Shown here: in pieces, positions 8,539 to 14,717 of the stretch | How positions within the stretch are numbered: the first letter of the stretch is position 1 | How the letters are laid out: each line of letters opens with the position of its first letter | Origin: Oceanococcus sp041619315 | Lineage (GTDB): Bacteria > Pseudomonadota > Gammaproteobacteria > Nevskiales > Oceanococcaceae | Assembly: GCA_041619315.1 (NCBI GenBank) | Contig: JBFKEC010000048.1 | Span: 1-14,717, forward strand | Direction of reading: 5' to 3' | DNA length: 14,717 bases | Notes under the pieces: model-generated | What the model saw: only the letters and a program-made list of their open reading frames with translations | What the model was told of the DNA's origin: nothing | Databases searched by the model: none | Program-made: the position numbers and the translations under genes

Positions 8539-11127
8539 TCAGTCCGGGCAATCCGCGGGCGTACCACTGATGGTGAATGTCCTGGTTACGCCGGTGTAGG
8601 GCGTGGGATCATCGGCCTCGGCCAAGCGGAATACCCCGTCATGGCGGATACGATAGTTCCCGGCTGGCGCATTCAGCGGGATATTCCAAACGGCAATGTT
8701 TTCGGAATCCATCGCCGTGTGCAGAAGCGTTGAAACCACATTGGTTGTTCCGTTCCAGATGAACAGCAGTTCGGGGTCCTTATCGGTCGCGATGACCTCC
8801 CAATCCCCCGCAGCTGTTTCATGCTCCACGTAGACGTAGGACGACATGCGCTTGAGATCGTTTCCGGGATAACCGCCGACAAAGCTCACTTCAACGCTGT
8901 CACCTCGCATGTAGCTTTCGGAGGCGTCTGTGATGATGGCGCCAAAGTCATCATCCAGGTCGATGGTGACGGGCGACGCATCACCCAATTCTATGGTTGC
9001 AAGCTCGACGCCTGCAGGCGCGTCAACACCGGAGGCCATCGTCATCGCGAGTTTTTTGGTTTCCTGCTGTGCCGCTGCCAATTGCCAAGGGCCATAGTCC
9101 GTTGAGGCACCTTCGTACATCTGTGCGGAGTATTCTTCGCGGGTCGTCATGTAATCCAGATACGCATTGGTCAAACCGGAAATGACAACGGTATCGACGC
9201 CGACGGGAGACAATGCATCCAGCATGGTCTGGCGTAATCTGCGTCCGGCCATGGTGGTCACTTCCCATGGCAAGCCGAGAATGGCGAGATTGCCGATGCG
9301 GAAAAGCTGAAGCGGCGCGGGCTCCCCGCCAAACTCAGTGAACACGACTTTCTCTGCCTGGCAGTCAAATTGCGGTTGCAAAGCTGTTGTGGTGCAGAGA
9401 ACCGGCGTCAGCAGGGTGTACAGCGCAACGCCGTTGACCGGGACCTCGAGATAATTTCCCTCGACTTGCAGGTATATCGAATTGGTGCCGTTGAACAAGC
9501 CGTTGTAGTGATTCCGGATGTCGTCTTCGACATCTACCGGCGCGGTGTCCTGGCAGGTGAATCCGGCCGCGCCGAACACCGGGCCATTGGCCCCGCCAAC
9601 GAATTTTCCTGCACCAACGGCGCCGGTGCAGGTTGCACGCTGGTCCGGATACAGCGCCACAGGGAGGTCATCGAATGTGGATTCGCGAATGATGTCCTCA
9701 TCCGTGATCTCAACCGCACTCATGTCGACATAGACCAGGCGATAGTCCACAGGGCCGCGCAATGCAGCCCCTTCACCGAACTGGCGGATAGCCTGGGCCA
9801 GCTGTTTCATGCCAAAGATGCGCGATGCCTTGGGCAAGCCACGGGCATAGTACTCATCGGTGAATTCGTAATCTTCATCCGTTCCCAGTCGCAGTCGATA
9901 CGGCACACCTTGGCCAGGACCATCGTTCCCATCGGTGTCGGCATCAAAGATGAACAGATCCGGCACCGCATTGCCTTCGTCGGTCTGAGCAAAAGCTGCG
10001 ACAAAATTGTCCGCCCCGGGTTCAGCCAATTCACTGTCGTCGGGTACGTATCGGGTTCCCATCAGGCTCTCAAAACCGAGTGATGCATCGCCTTTGGTAT
10101 CAGACGAGATCATCCGCGAATGGTTACCCATGGCCGTCGGGTGCACACCAAACCAGTTGATGACGCCAACCGGGCTGCCGTTGTCGCGCACCAAGCTGAG
10201 CTGAAGAAAACGCTTGGTTACGTCAATCTCGTTTCCTGCGTCATTGATGTATTGCGCGCGCTCAGCCGGGGAGTTCTGCACGTATGCCGGCATATCACGG
10301 CTTCGGTTGGCATTGAGCAGCTCGCCAACGGAGAGTTCTATGCGCCCGGTTTGGGGGTGTGCTTCCAGATTCTGGTGCGCGCGTTTAATCGAACGGGTGA
10401 TGCCGTCGACTATCGCTTCGGTGTTGTCGGCGTCGAAAGGACTGGTGCTAAACACCAGCGACTGGACGTAGTTATAGACGTCGTCACCCGTCTGCGGCAC
10501 AGCGGCGGGCGCATTGGGCAGCACCGTCGGATCGCCATACCCACCGCCTGCGGCATGGGTATGTGTGGCCGACAACATCACGTTGTCGCCCCTGTAGAGT
10601 TCGCCAAGTTCAGGGTCCGCGGCCAGCCGTTTCAGAACCTCCTGCCGCACCAGGGCGGTGGAGAATGTGTGATCGTCTGAAACATAAACCACACGCTTGC
10701 CGTTGCACGGCGATTCGACAATGAACGCGCGGGAATACAAGCGTGTGTGTATCCCGTTCTGTGGCTGAGGTGGCAGCACCATGCCGGCGAGATCGGCATG
10801 CCCTGTCGGCTGGCCACCAATGGGCCCGGTGGTGTCATATATGCCACTGCCAAACCTGAACCCATCGCTGTTGCAACCTTCAGGAAGCGGTCCGACATTT
10901 TGCAACGGCGTTTCCACAGTCCCCGGGGCATCCGGTTGATGACTGTTCGTATAGGTGACGCCGTCGATGGTCAGCTCCGCCTTGGTGCCCACGTCCAAGG
11001 TCGGGCTGCGCAGCACACACTGTGCGTTTTCCGGCAACCCTGCGCTGACCTTTGCATCACGCCCGCCATTACAAGCGGTGAAGAACAGGCTCGAAACGGC
11101 CACCAAAACACACCAGCGAAGTTGCAT
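8539..11127 (-). CDS. Neutral/alkaline ceramidase-family lipoprotein, divergent at the nucleophile
   Basis: An exported protein of 862 residues in the neutral ceramidase family, whose characterised members hydrolyse ceramide to sphingosine and fatty acid. The N-terminus (MQLRWCVLVAVSSLFFTAC) reads as a lipoprotein signal ending at Cys19, although FTAC is a weak lipobox. Family landmarks are SGIYDTTGP (94-102), GIHTRLYSRAFIVE (125-138), the zinc-type ATHTH (187-191), INWFGVHPTAM (323-333), WEVTTMAGRRLR (621-632), NAYLDYMTTREEY (654-666) and the C-terminal beta domain with GGYPGNDLKRM (751-761). The block FVAAFAQTDEGNAVPDL (375-391) aligns with the Pseudomonas aeruginosa segment holding the catalytic Ser, but has Val388 in that place. 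An Asp-rich DADTDGND follows (395-402). The protein is about 190 residues longer than the P. aeruginosa enzyme, partly from an extra N-terminal stretch of about 70 residues. Start: AAAGGA seven bases before the ATG at 11127. A GTG 36 bp upstream is less likely. The substrate is uncertain. Confidence 0.87.
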   Translation of the reverse strand: MQLRWCVLVAVSSLFFTACNGGRDAKVSAGLPENAQCVLRSPTLDVGTKAELTIDGVTYTNSHQPDAPGTVETPLQNVGPLPEGCNSDGFRFGSGIYDTTGPIGGQPTGHADLAGMVLPPQPQNGIHTRLYSRAFIVESPCNGKRVVYVSDDHTFSTALVRQEVLKRLAADPELGELYRGDNVMLSATHTHAAGGGYGDPTVLPNAPAAVPQTGDDVYNYVQSLVFSTSPFDADNTEAIVDGITRSIKRAHQNLEAHPQTGRIELSVGELLNANRSRDMPAYVQNSPAERAQYINDAGNEIDVTKRFLQLSLVRDNGSPVGVINWFGVHPTAMGNHSRMISSDTKGDASLGFESLMGTRYVPDDSELAEPGADNFVAAFAQTDEGNAVPDLFIFDADTDGNDGPGQGVPYRLRLGTDEDYEFTDEYYARGLPKASRIFGMKQLAQAIRQFGEGAALRGPVDYRLVYVDMSAVEITDEDIIRESTFDDLPVALYPDQRATCTGAVGAGKFVGGANGPVFGAAGFTCQDTAPVDVEDDIRNHYNGLFNGTNSIYLQVEGNYLEVPVNGVALYTLLTPVLCTTTALQPQFDCQAEKVVFTEFGGEPAPLQLFRIGNLAILGLPWEVTTMAGRRLRQTMLDALSPVGVDTVVISGLTNAYLDYMTTREEYSAQMYEGASTDYGPWQLAAAQQETKKLAMTMASGVDAPAGVELATIELGDASPVTIDLDDDFGAIITDASESYMRGDSVEVSFVGGYPGNDLKRMSSYVYVEHETAAGDWEVIATDKDPELLFIWNGTTNVVSTLLHTAMDSENIAVWNIPLNAPAGNYRIRHDGVFRLAEADDPTPYTGVTRTFTISGTPADCPD

Positions 11128-11439
11128 ACATATATCCTTTGAAATCTCTGTAACAGCAGGCACGGGTGATTTCTATTGCGGTTCAGACGATAGATTCGGA
11201 CTTCAGCAAGAAGCCTGCCAGCCAAGCTTGCAAAGTACGCATGTTGAATAGTGAAAGCAGTAGTAAATTCATAGGGTCCGACCGCCGGCCGTGGGTTCTG
11301 CGCGAGTGCCACGGTTTGATGGCGTTCAATGCAGTGGGGTGGCGGGTGATCGCGCTTGCGCCCGAGCAGGCTATTGTTGATGATGCTGAGGCGGGATCGA
11401 CAACAGGGAAGACCCGCCGATGACAGGGGATCATCAGGG
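11128..11439. other. 312-bp divergent intergenic region
   Basis: This gap separates the divergent ceramidase-like and adaptor genes and must hold promoters for both. I find no recognisable protein and no strong sigma-70 promoter. A weak plus-strand candidate is TTGAAT (11244-11249) with TTCATA 18 bp on (11268-11273). GGCGGG (11390-11395) and CCCGCC (11413-11418) form an inverted repeat just ahead of the adaptor's ribosome-binding site. A second GGCGGG at 11341-11346 could pair with the same CCCGCC. The AGGGGA at 11425-11430 serves the adaptor start. Open frames of 83 and 85 codons cross the region on opposite strands but look like chance. Confidence 0.5.
11135..11140 (-). promoter_or_regulatory. 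Ribosome-binding site fixing the ceramidase-like start
   Basis: Minus-strand AAAGGA lies seven bases before the ATG at 11125-11127. This favours that start, which opens directly into the signal peptide, over the in-frame GTG at 11163. Confidence 0.75.
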
Positions 11440-12666
11440 ATGAATGACAAGTCCGAGTTGCTGGGGCAGCTCAAGATAGACCGTGAAACGCAGCACGATC
11501 ACAGTCGGCCATGGCTATGGCCATTGATCGTTGTGCTGGTGCTGGTTGTGGCCGCATTGGCCTGGTGGTTGCTACGTGACAATGCACCAAAGGTGCAGTT
11601 GGTCAGTGTTCAGGCTGAACAGGCTCAGGCCGCGAATAATCAGGCTTCGGTGCTCGATGCCTCCGGCTACGTCATTGCCCGGCGTCAGGCGACGGTATCG
11701 GCCCAACTCACCGGCAAGGTCAGCGAAGTGCTGGTTGAGGAAGGCTTGCGTGTCGATGAAGGTCAGGTGCTGGCGCGTCTGGATGCCGACAGCGCTCGTG
11801 CGCAGCTCAACCTGGCTGAAGCACAGCGGGCCGCGGCGCAGGCTGGGCTTGCCGAGGTCGATGCCTTGATTACCGAGGCGCGCAAGCGGCGCGCACGCAT
11901 TGTCGAGCTGCGCAAGCGTGATGTCGCCTCCGATGCCGAAGTGGATGCCATACAAGCCGAGCTGGGCAGTTTGATTGCACGTCGTGCGCGTCTGGTCAGT
12001 GAGGTGGCTGTGGCCGAGCGTCAGCGCGAAGTGCAGCAGGAGGTGCTGGATGATCACATTATTCGTGCGCCGTTCTCCGGCGTGGTGACGGTCAAGGCGG
12101 CCCAGCCTGGCGAGATGATTTCCCCGATATCCGCGGGCAGCGGTTACACCCGGACTGGCGTGGCCACGCTGGTCGACATGGACTCGCTGGAAATCGAAGT
12201 GGACGTGAATGAAAACTTCATCAATCGGGTCGAGGCGGGCCAAGGTGTCAGTGCCCGTCTCAATGCCTATCCGGACTGGAAAATCCCTGCCCAGGTGATT
12301 GCGGTGGTGCCGGCGGCAGACCGCACCAAAGCGACAGTGCGGGTGCGCATTGAACTGCTGGAACGGGATGACCGCGTATTGCCCGACATGGGCGTGCGGG
12401 TGTCGTTCCTGACCCAGGCTGGCGATGACATCAGCGCTACGCGCAGTCTGGTGTCGCTGCCACAGGAGGCGCTGGTTTCAAAAAATGGCCGCCCACAGGT
12501 TTTCGTGTGGCGCGACGGGGTGCTGGAGCGGCGTGCAGTGTCCACGGCCGGACACAAAGATAATCGTCAACTGATCAGCGCTGGCCTTGTCGCCGGGGAT
12601 CGGGTGGCGCTGCCGCAAGATGGTATGCAGTTTGAGGATGGCATGGCGGTGCGCGAGCTCGAATAG
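11440..12666 (+). CDS. HlyD/MacA-type periplasmic adaptor of an ABC exporter
   Basis: A 408-residue membrane fusion protein that would link an inner-membrane ABC transporter to the outer membrane or periplasm. It has a short cytoplasmic N-terminus, one membrane anchor at about 24-44 (WLWPLIVVLVLVVAALAWWL) and a first half-lipoyl barrel-sandwich motif (GYVIARRQATVSAQLTGKVS, 76-95; VEEGLRVDEGQVLARLD, 99-115). A charged alpha-hairpin coiled coil spans about 116-203. The second half-lipoyl strand is IIRAPFSGVV (207-216), followed by beta-barrel and membrane-proximal domains (about 240-405). The ATG at 11440 is chosen because AGGGGA lies nine bases upstream and the longer in-frame extension looks non-coding. 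It is the first gene of a run that continues with the ATPase 41 bp on. The exported substrate cannot be told from the sequence. Confidence 0.9.
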   Translation: MNDKSELLGQLKIDRETQHDHSRPWLWPLIVVLVLVVAALAWWLLRDNAPKVQLVSVQAEQAQAANNQASVLDASGYVIARRQATVSAQLTGKVSEVLVEEGLRVDEGQVLARLDADSARAQLNLAEAQRAAAQAGLAEVDALITEARKRRARIVELRKRDVASDAEVDAIQAELGSLIARRARLVSEVAVAERQREVQQEVLDDHIIRAPFSGVVTVKAAQPGEMISPISAGSGYTRTGVATLVDMDSLEIEVDVNENFINRVEAGQGVSARLNAYPDWKIPAQVIAVVPAADRTKATVRVRIELLERDDRVLPDMGVRVSFLTQAGDDISATRSLVSLPQEALVSKNGRPQVFVWRDGVLERRAVSTAGHKDNRQLISAGLVAGDRVALPQDGMQFEDGMAVRELE

Positions 12667-12707
12667 CGCGTGCCAGTCGGGGTACACAGATCAAAGGAGA
12701 GCGTGAC

Positions 12708-13403
12708 GTGGCCGAGACGTTGGTAAAACTGGATGGTGTGGCCAAGAGCTATCGCCGCGGCAACCAAGATATTGTGGTGCTGGACGCGCTGGATCTGAGT
12801 ATCGAGCAGGGTGACTTTCTGGCTTTGATGGGCCCGTCAGGCTCGGGCAAATCAACATTACTCAATCTTATTGGCGGGCTGGACAAGCCCACCCGCGGCA
12901 GTGTCACGGTCGGTGATGCGCGGCTGGATCAAATGTCCGGTGGTCAGCTGGCCCGTTGGCGGGCCCACCATGTCGGCTTTGTTTTCCAGTTCTACAATCT
13001 GCTCGGGGTTCTCAGTGCGGAAAAGAATGTTGAAGTGCCGCTGCTGCTGACCAAGCTGTCCAGAGCGCAGCGGCGCAAGCATGTTGCCACTGCGCTGGAG
13101 GTGGTCGGCCTGGCTGATCGTGCCAGCCACAAGCCTTCGGAGTTGTCCGGTGGGCAGGCTCAGCGGGTTGCGATTGCACGCGCGCTGGTTGGCGATCCGG
13201 ACCTGCTGGTGTGCGATGAACCGACCGGTGATCTGGACCGCGCGACCGCAGATGAAATCCTCAATCTGCTCAAGCTGCTCAATCAGGAACACGGCAAGAC
13301 GATCGTCATGGTCACCCATGATCCCAAGGCGGCGGAGGCGGCGCGCCAGACCTTGCACCTCGACAAGGGCAAGCTGGTCGGGGCTGAAAGGGGGGCGGCG
13401 TGA
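12708..13403 (+). CDS. MacB/LolD-type ABC transporter ATP-binding protein
   Basis: A 231-residue cytosolic nucleotide-binding subunit of the MacB/LolD/FtsE class, powering the two FtsX-type permeases encoded next. All ATPase motifs are intact: Walker A GPSGSGKST (42-50), Q-loop FVFQFYNLL (Gln94), signature ELSGGQAQRVAIARAL (145-160), Walker B LLVCDEPTGDLD with catalytic Glu171 (166-177), and H-loop MVTHDP (His204). The length fits a stand-alone subunit, so the permease is not fused as it is in MacB. The GTG start at 12708 is set by a strong AAGGAG seven to nine bases upstream. Its TGA stop overlaps the permease GTG start in a GTGA, which implies translational coupling and a matched complex. 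Confidence 0.95.
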   Translation: MAETLVKLDGVAKSYRRGNQDIVVLDALDLSIEQGDFLALMGPSGSGKSTLLNLIGGLDKPTRGSVTVGDARLDQMSGGQLARWRAHHVGFVFQFYNLLGVLSAEKNVEVPLLLTKLSRAQRRKHVATALEVVGLADRASHKPSELSGGQAQRVAIARALVGDPDLLVCDEPTGDLDRATADEILNLLKLLNQEHGKTIVMVTHDPKAAEAARQTLHLDKGKLVGAERGAA

Positions 13404-14563
13404 AGTATCTGCCGCTGGTATGGGCGGCGTTGTGGCGACGCAAACCTCGCACCATATTGACCATGCTTTCGGTTGCCGTGGCGTTTCTGCTGTACGGGCT
13501 TCTCACCGCAGTCAATGCGGCCTTCAATACCGGGGTGGAGCTGTCCGGTGCAGACCGCCTGGTGACCACCGGAAAATATTCCATCACCCAGGTTCTGCCC
13601 TACGGCTACTGGCAGCAGATCAAGAACATGGATGGGGTTGAGGATGTGACCTTCGCATCCTGGTTCGGGGGTTACTATCAGGAAGAATTCAATTTCTTTC
13701 CACAGTTCCCGGTCGACCCGCAAAGCTATTTCGATGTGTACCGCGAACTGACTATCGCAGAGGATCAGTTGCAGGCCTTTGTGACCACGCGGACTGGTGC
13801 TGTGGTGTCCATGACCCTGGCTGAACGTTACGGCTGGTCGCTGGGCGACCGCATCCCGATCACCGCCGGTATCTGGCCGCTGGCCGATGGCAGCAACAGC
13901 TGGGTGTTTGATCTGGTCGGGATTTTCGATACTGCCGATCCGGCGGCGCGCTCGCAGCATGAATACATGCTGATGCAGCATGAGTATTTCAATGAGGCGC
14001 GCCAGTTCGGGCAGGGTACGGTGGGTTGGTTTATCAGCCAGATTCGTGATCCGGAGCAAGCCCCGCAGTTGGCCAGGCTCATTGATGAACAGTTTGCCAA
14101 TTCTCCGAATGAAACCCGTAGCGATACCGAAAAGGCATTCAACCAGAGCTTCCTCAAACAGATGGGTGACATCGGCCTGATTATTCAGTCGATACTCGGC
14201 GCGGTGTTCTTCACACTGCTGTTTCTGACTGGCAATACGATGATGCAGTCGGTGCGTGAGCGTATTGGTGAGCTTGCGGTGCTCAAGACCATCGGTTTCA
14301 GCGGTGGCAGCCTGCTCATGATTGTGTTGGCGGAGGCCTTGATGCTTACCCTGCTGGCGGCCCTGGTCGGACTCGGGCTTGCGGCCTTTTTGCTGCCGGG
14401 TCTGGCCGAAAACATGCCTGGCTTTTCTGGCTTGACGCTGGATCTGGAAGCCTGGGTCACGGCTTTTCTGGTGGCCTTGCTGTTGGCGCTGGTGGTTGGT
14501 CTGCCGCCGGCTTTGAGGGCTCAGCGACTGAGTATCGTGGACGCCCTTTCGGAGCACGTATGA
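13400..14563 (+). CDS. FtsX/MacB-type ABC permease (first of two)
   Basis: A 387-residue inner-membrane subunit with the MacB/FtsX layout: one N-terminal membrane helix (about 17-39), a large periplasmic domain (about 40-255), then three C-terminal helices (about 257-277, 303-333 and 347-370). The coupling region VRERIGELAVLKTIGFSGG (285-303), between the second and third helices, is typical of FtsX-like permeases and contacts the ATPase. The end, PALRAQRLSIVDALSEHV, matches the usual FtsX-domain close (ARLxPxxAL). It starts at a GTG overlapping the ATPase stop. Its own stop overlaps the next permease start in an ATGA. Transporters of this type work mechanically with an adaptor, moving peptides, macrolides, lipids or lipoproteins. 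The substrate here is unknown. Confidence 0.92.
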   Translation: MKYLPLVWAALWRRKPRTILTMLSVAVAFLLYGLLTAVNAAFNTGVELSGADRLVTTGKYSITQVLPYGYWQQIKNMDGVEDVTFASWFGGYYQEEFNFFPQFPVDPQSYFDVYRELTIAEDQLQAFVTTRTGAVVSMTLAERYGWSLGDRIPITAGIWPLADGSNSWVFDLVGIFDTADPAARSQHEYMLMQHEYFNEARQFGQGTVGWFISQIRDPEQAPQLARLIDEQFANSPNETRSDTEKAFNQSFLKQMGDIGLIIQSILGAVFFTLLFLTGNTMMQSVRERIGELAVLKTIGFSGGSLLMIVLAEALMLTLLAALVGLGLAAFLLPGLAENMPGFSGLTLDLEAWVTAFLVALLLALVVGLPPALRAQRLSIVDALSEHV

Positions 14564-14717
14564 TCAAGCAAATCTACGCCGTGACGGCAATGAATCTGCG
14601 CAGCCTGCCATCACGTCTGGGCACCTCGGCGGTGATTGTCATTGGCATTGCCGGCGTGGTTGGGGTGATGACGGCTTTGCTCGCCATGGCCTCCGGTTTT
14701 CAGTCCACGCTGGCCTC
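14560..14717 (+). CDS. Second FtsX/MacB-type ABC permease, truncated by window edge
   Basis: Only the first 52 codons are present. The ATG at 14560 overlaps the previous TGA (ATGA). The visible protein opens with a short amphipathic segment containing NLRSLPSRLGTS (12-23), then a hydrophobic helix (about 23-44) and the start of a periplasmic segment (ASGFQSTLA). This is how MacB-type permeases of paired systems begin. It is probably the heterodimer partner of the preceding permease. The rest lies outside the window. Confidence 0.85.
   Translation, partial: MIKQIYAVTAMNLRSLPSRLGTSAVIVIGIAGVVGVMTALLAMASGFQSTLA

Noticed and set aside
11166..11434. Small open frames of 83-85 codons on both strands in the 312-bp intergenic region
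   Set aside because: No convincing ribosome-binding site, no recognisable motif, and both strands are open at once, which is typical of GC-rich non-coding DNA.
11356..11439. In-frame 28-codon upstream extension of the adaptor gene
   Set aside because: The extension is Arg-rich with no ribosome-binding site, whereas the ATG at 11440 has AGGGGA nine bases upstream and gives a normal adaptor N-terminus.
13283..14557. 424-codon open frame on the minus strand opposite the first permease
   Set aside because: It is antisense to an ABC permease with clear motifs, is rich in His, Gln and Arg as expected of a shadow frame, and resembles no family.

Overview
The window looks like ordinary chromosome from a free-living, aerobic gammaproteobacterium of moderately high GC (roughly 60% by eye). 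The evidence is the mix of families: a YdcR-like MocR regulator, a DUF2970 protein, cytochrome c4-like domains, a divergent uvrB/class-Ib aspartate aminotransferase pair, and a tRNA-Asn promoter with a near-consensus sigma-70 -10 box. I cannot fix the genus. I see no insertion sequence, phage gene, CRISPR array or integrase.

Layout, left to right. (1) 1-935: the 3' part of a MocR-type (GntR-aminotransferase) regulator, converging on a small DUF2970 membrane protein gene. (2) 1157-1346: a short intergenic region holding a perfect 16-bp palindrome, then a large secreted cytochrome c with five CXXCH haem sites, followed by a YitT-family membrane protein. (3) 3884-6994, minus strand: uvrB followed by an MscS-type channel gene, probably one transcript. 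The channel gene and yitT end on directly abutting stop codons. (4) 7039-8223: a class Ib aspartate aminotransferase, divergent from uvrB across only 44 bp. It is followed by tRNA-Asn(GUU) with a clear promoter and a strong intrinsic terminator. (5) 8539-11127, minus strand: a long neutral-ceramidase-family lipoprotein. (6) 11440 to the right edge: an efflux operon of periplasmic adaptor, MacB/LolD-type ATPase and two FtsX/MacB-type permeases, the second cut by the window end. These genes are tightly packed, with GTGA and ATGA overlaps between the last three.

How the genes relate: most of the window is housekeeping (DNA repair, transamination, tRNA, osmotic protection). The accessory-looking part is 8.5-14.7 kb, a secreted ceramidase-like protein divergent from a tripartite-like ABC exporter across a 312-bp intergenic region. 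The most notable observation is that this ceramidase homologue keeps the zinc-site residues of the family but has valine where characterised neutral ceramidases carry the catalytic serine. Right after it is an inserted Asp-rich segment that resembles a calcium-binding loop. I do not see strong evidence for a wholly new multi-gene system here.
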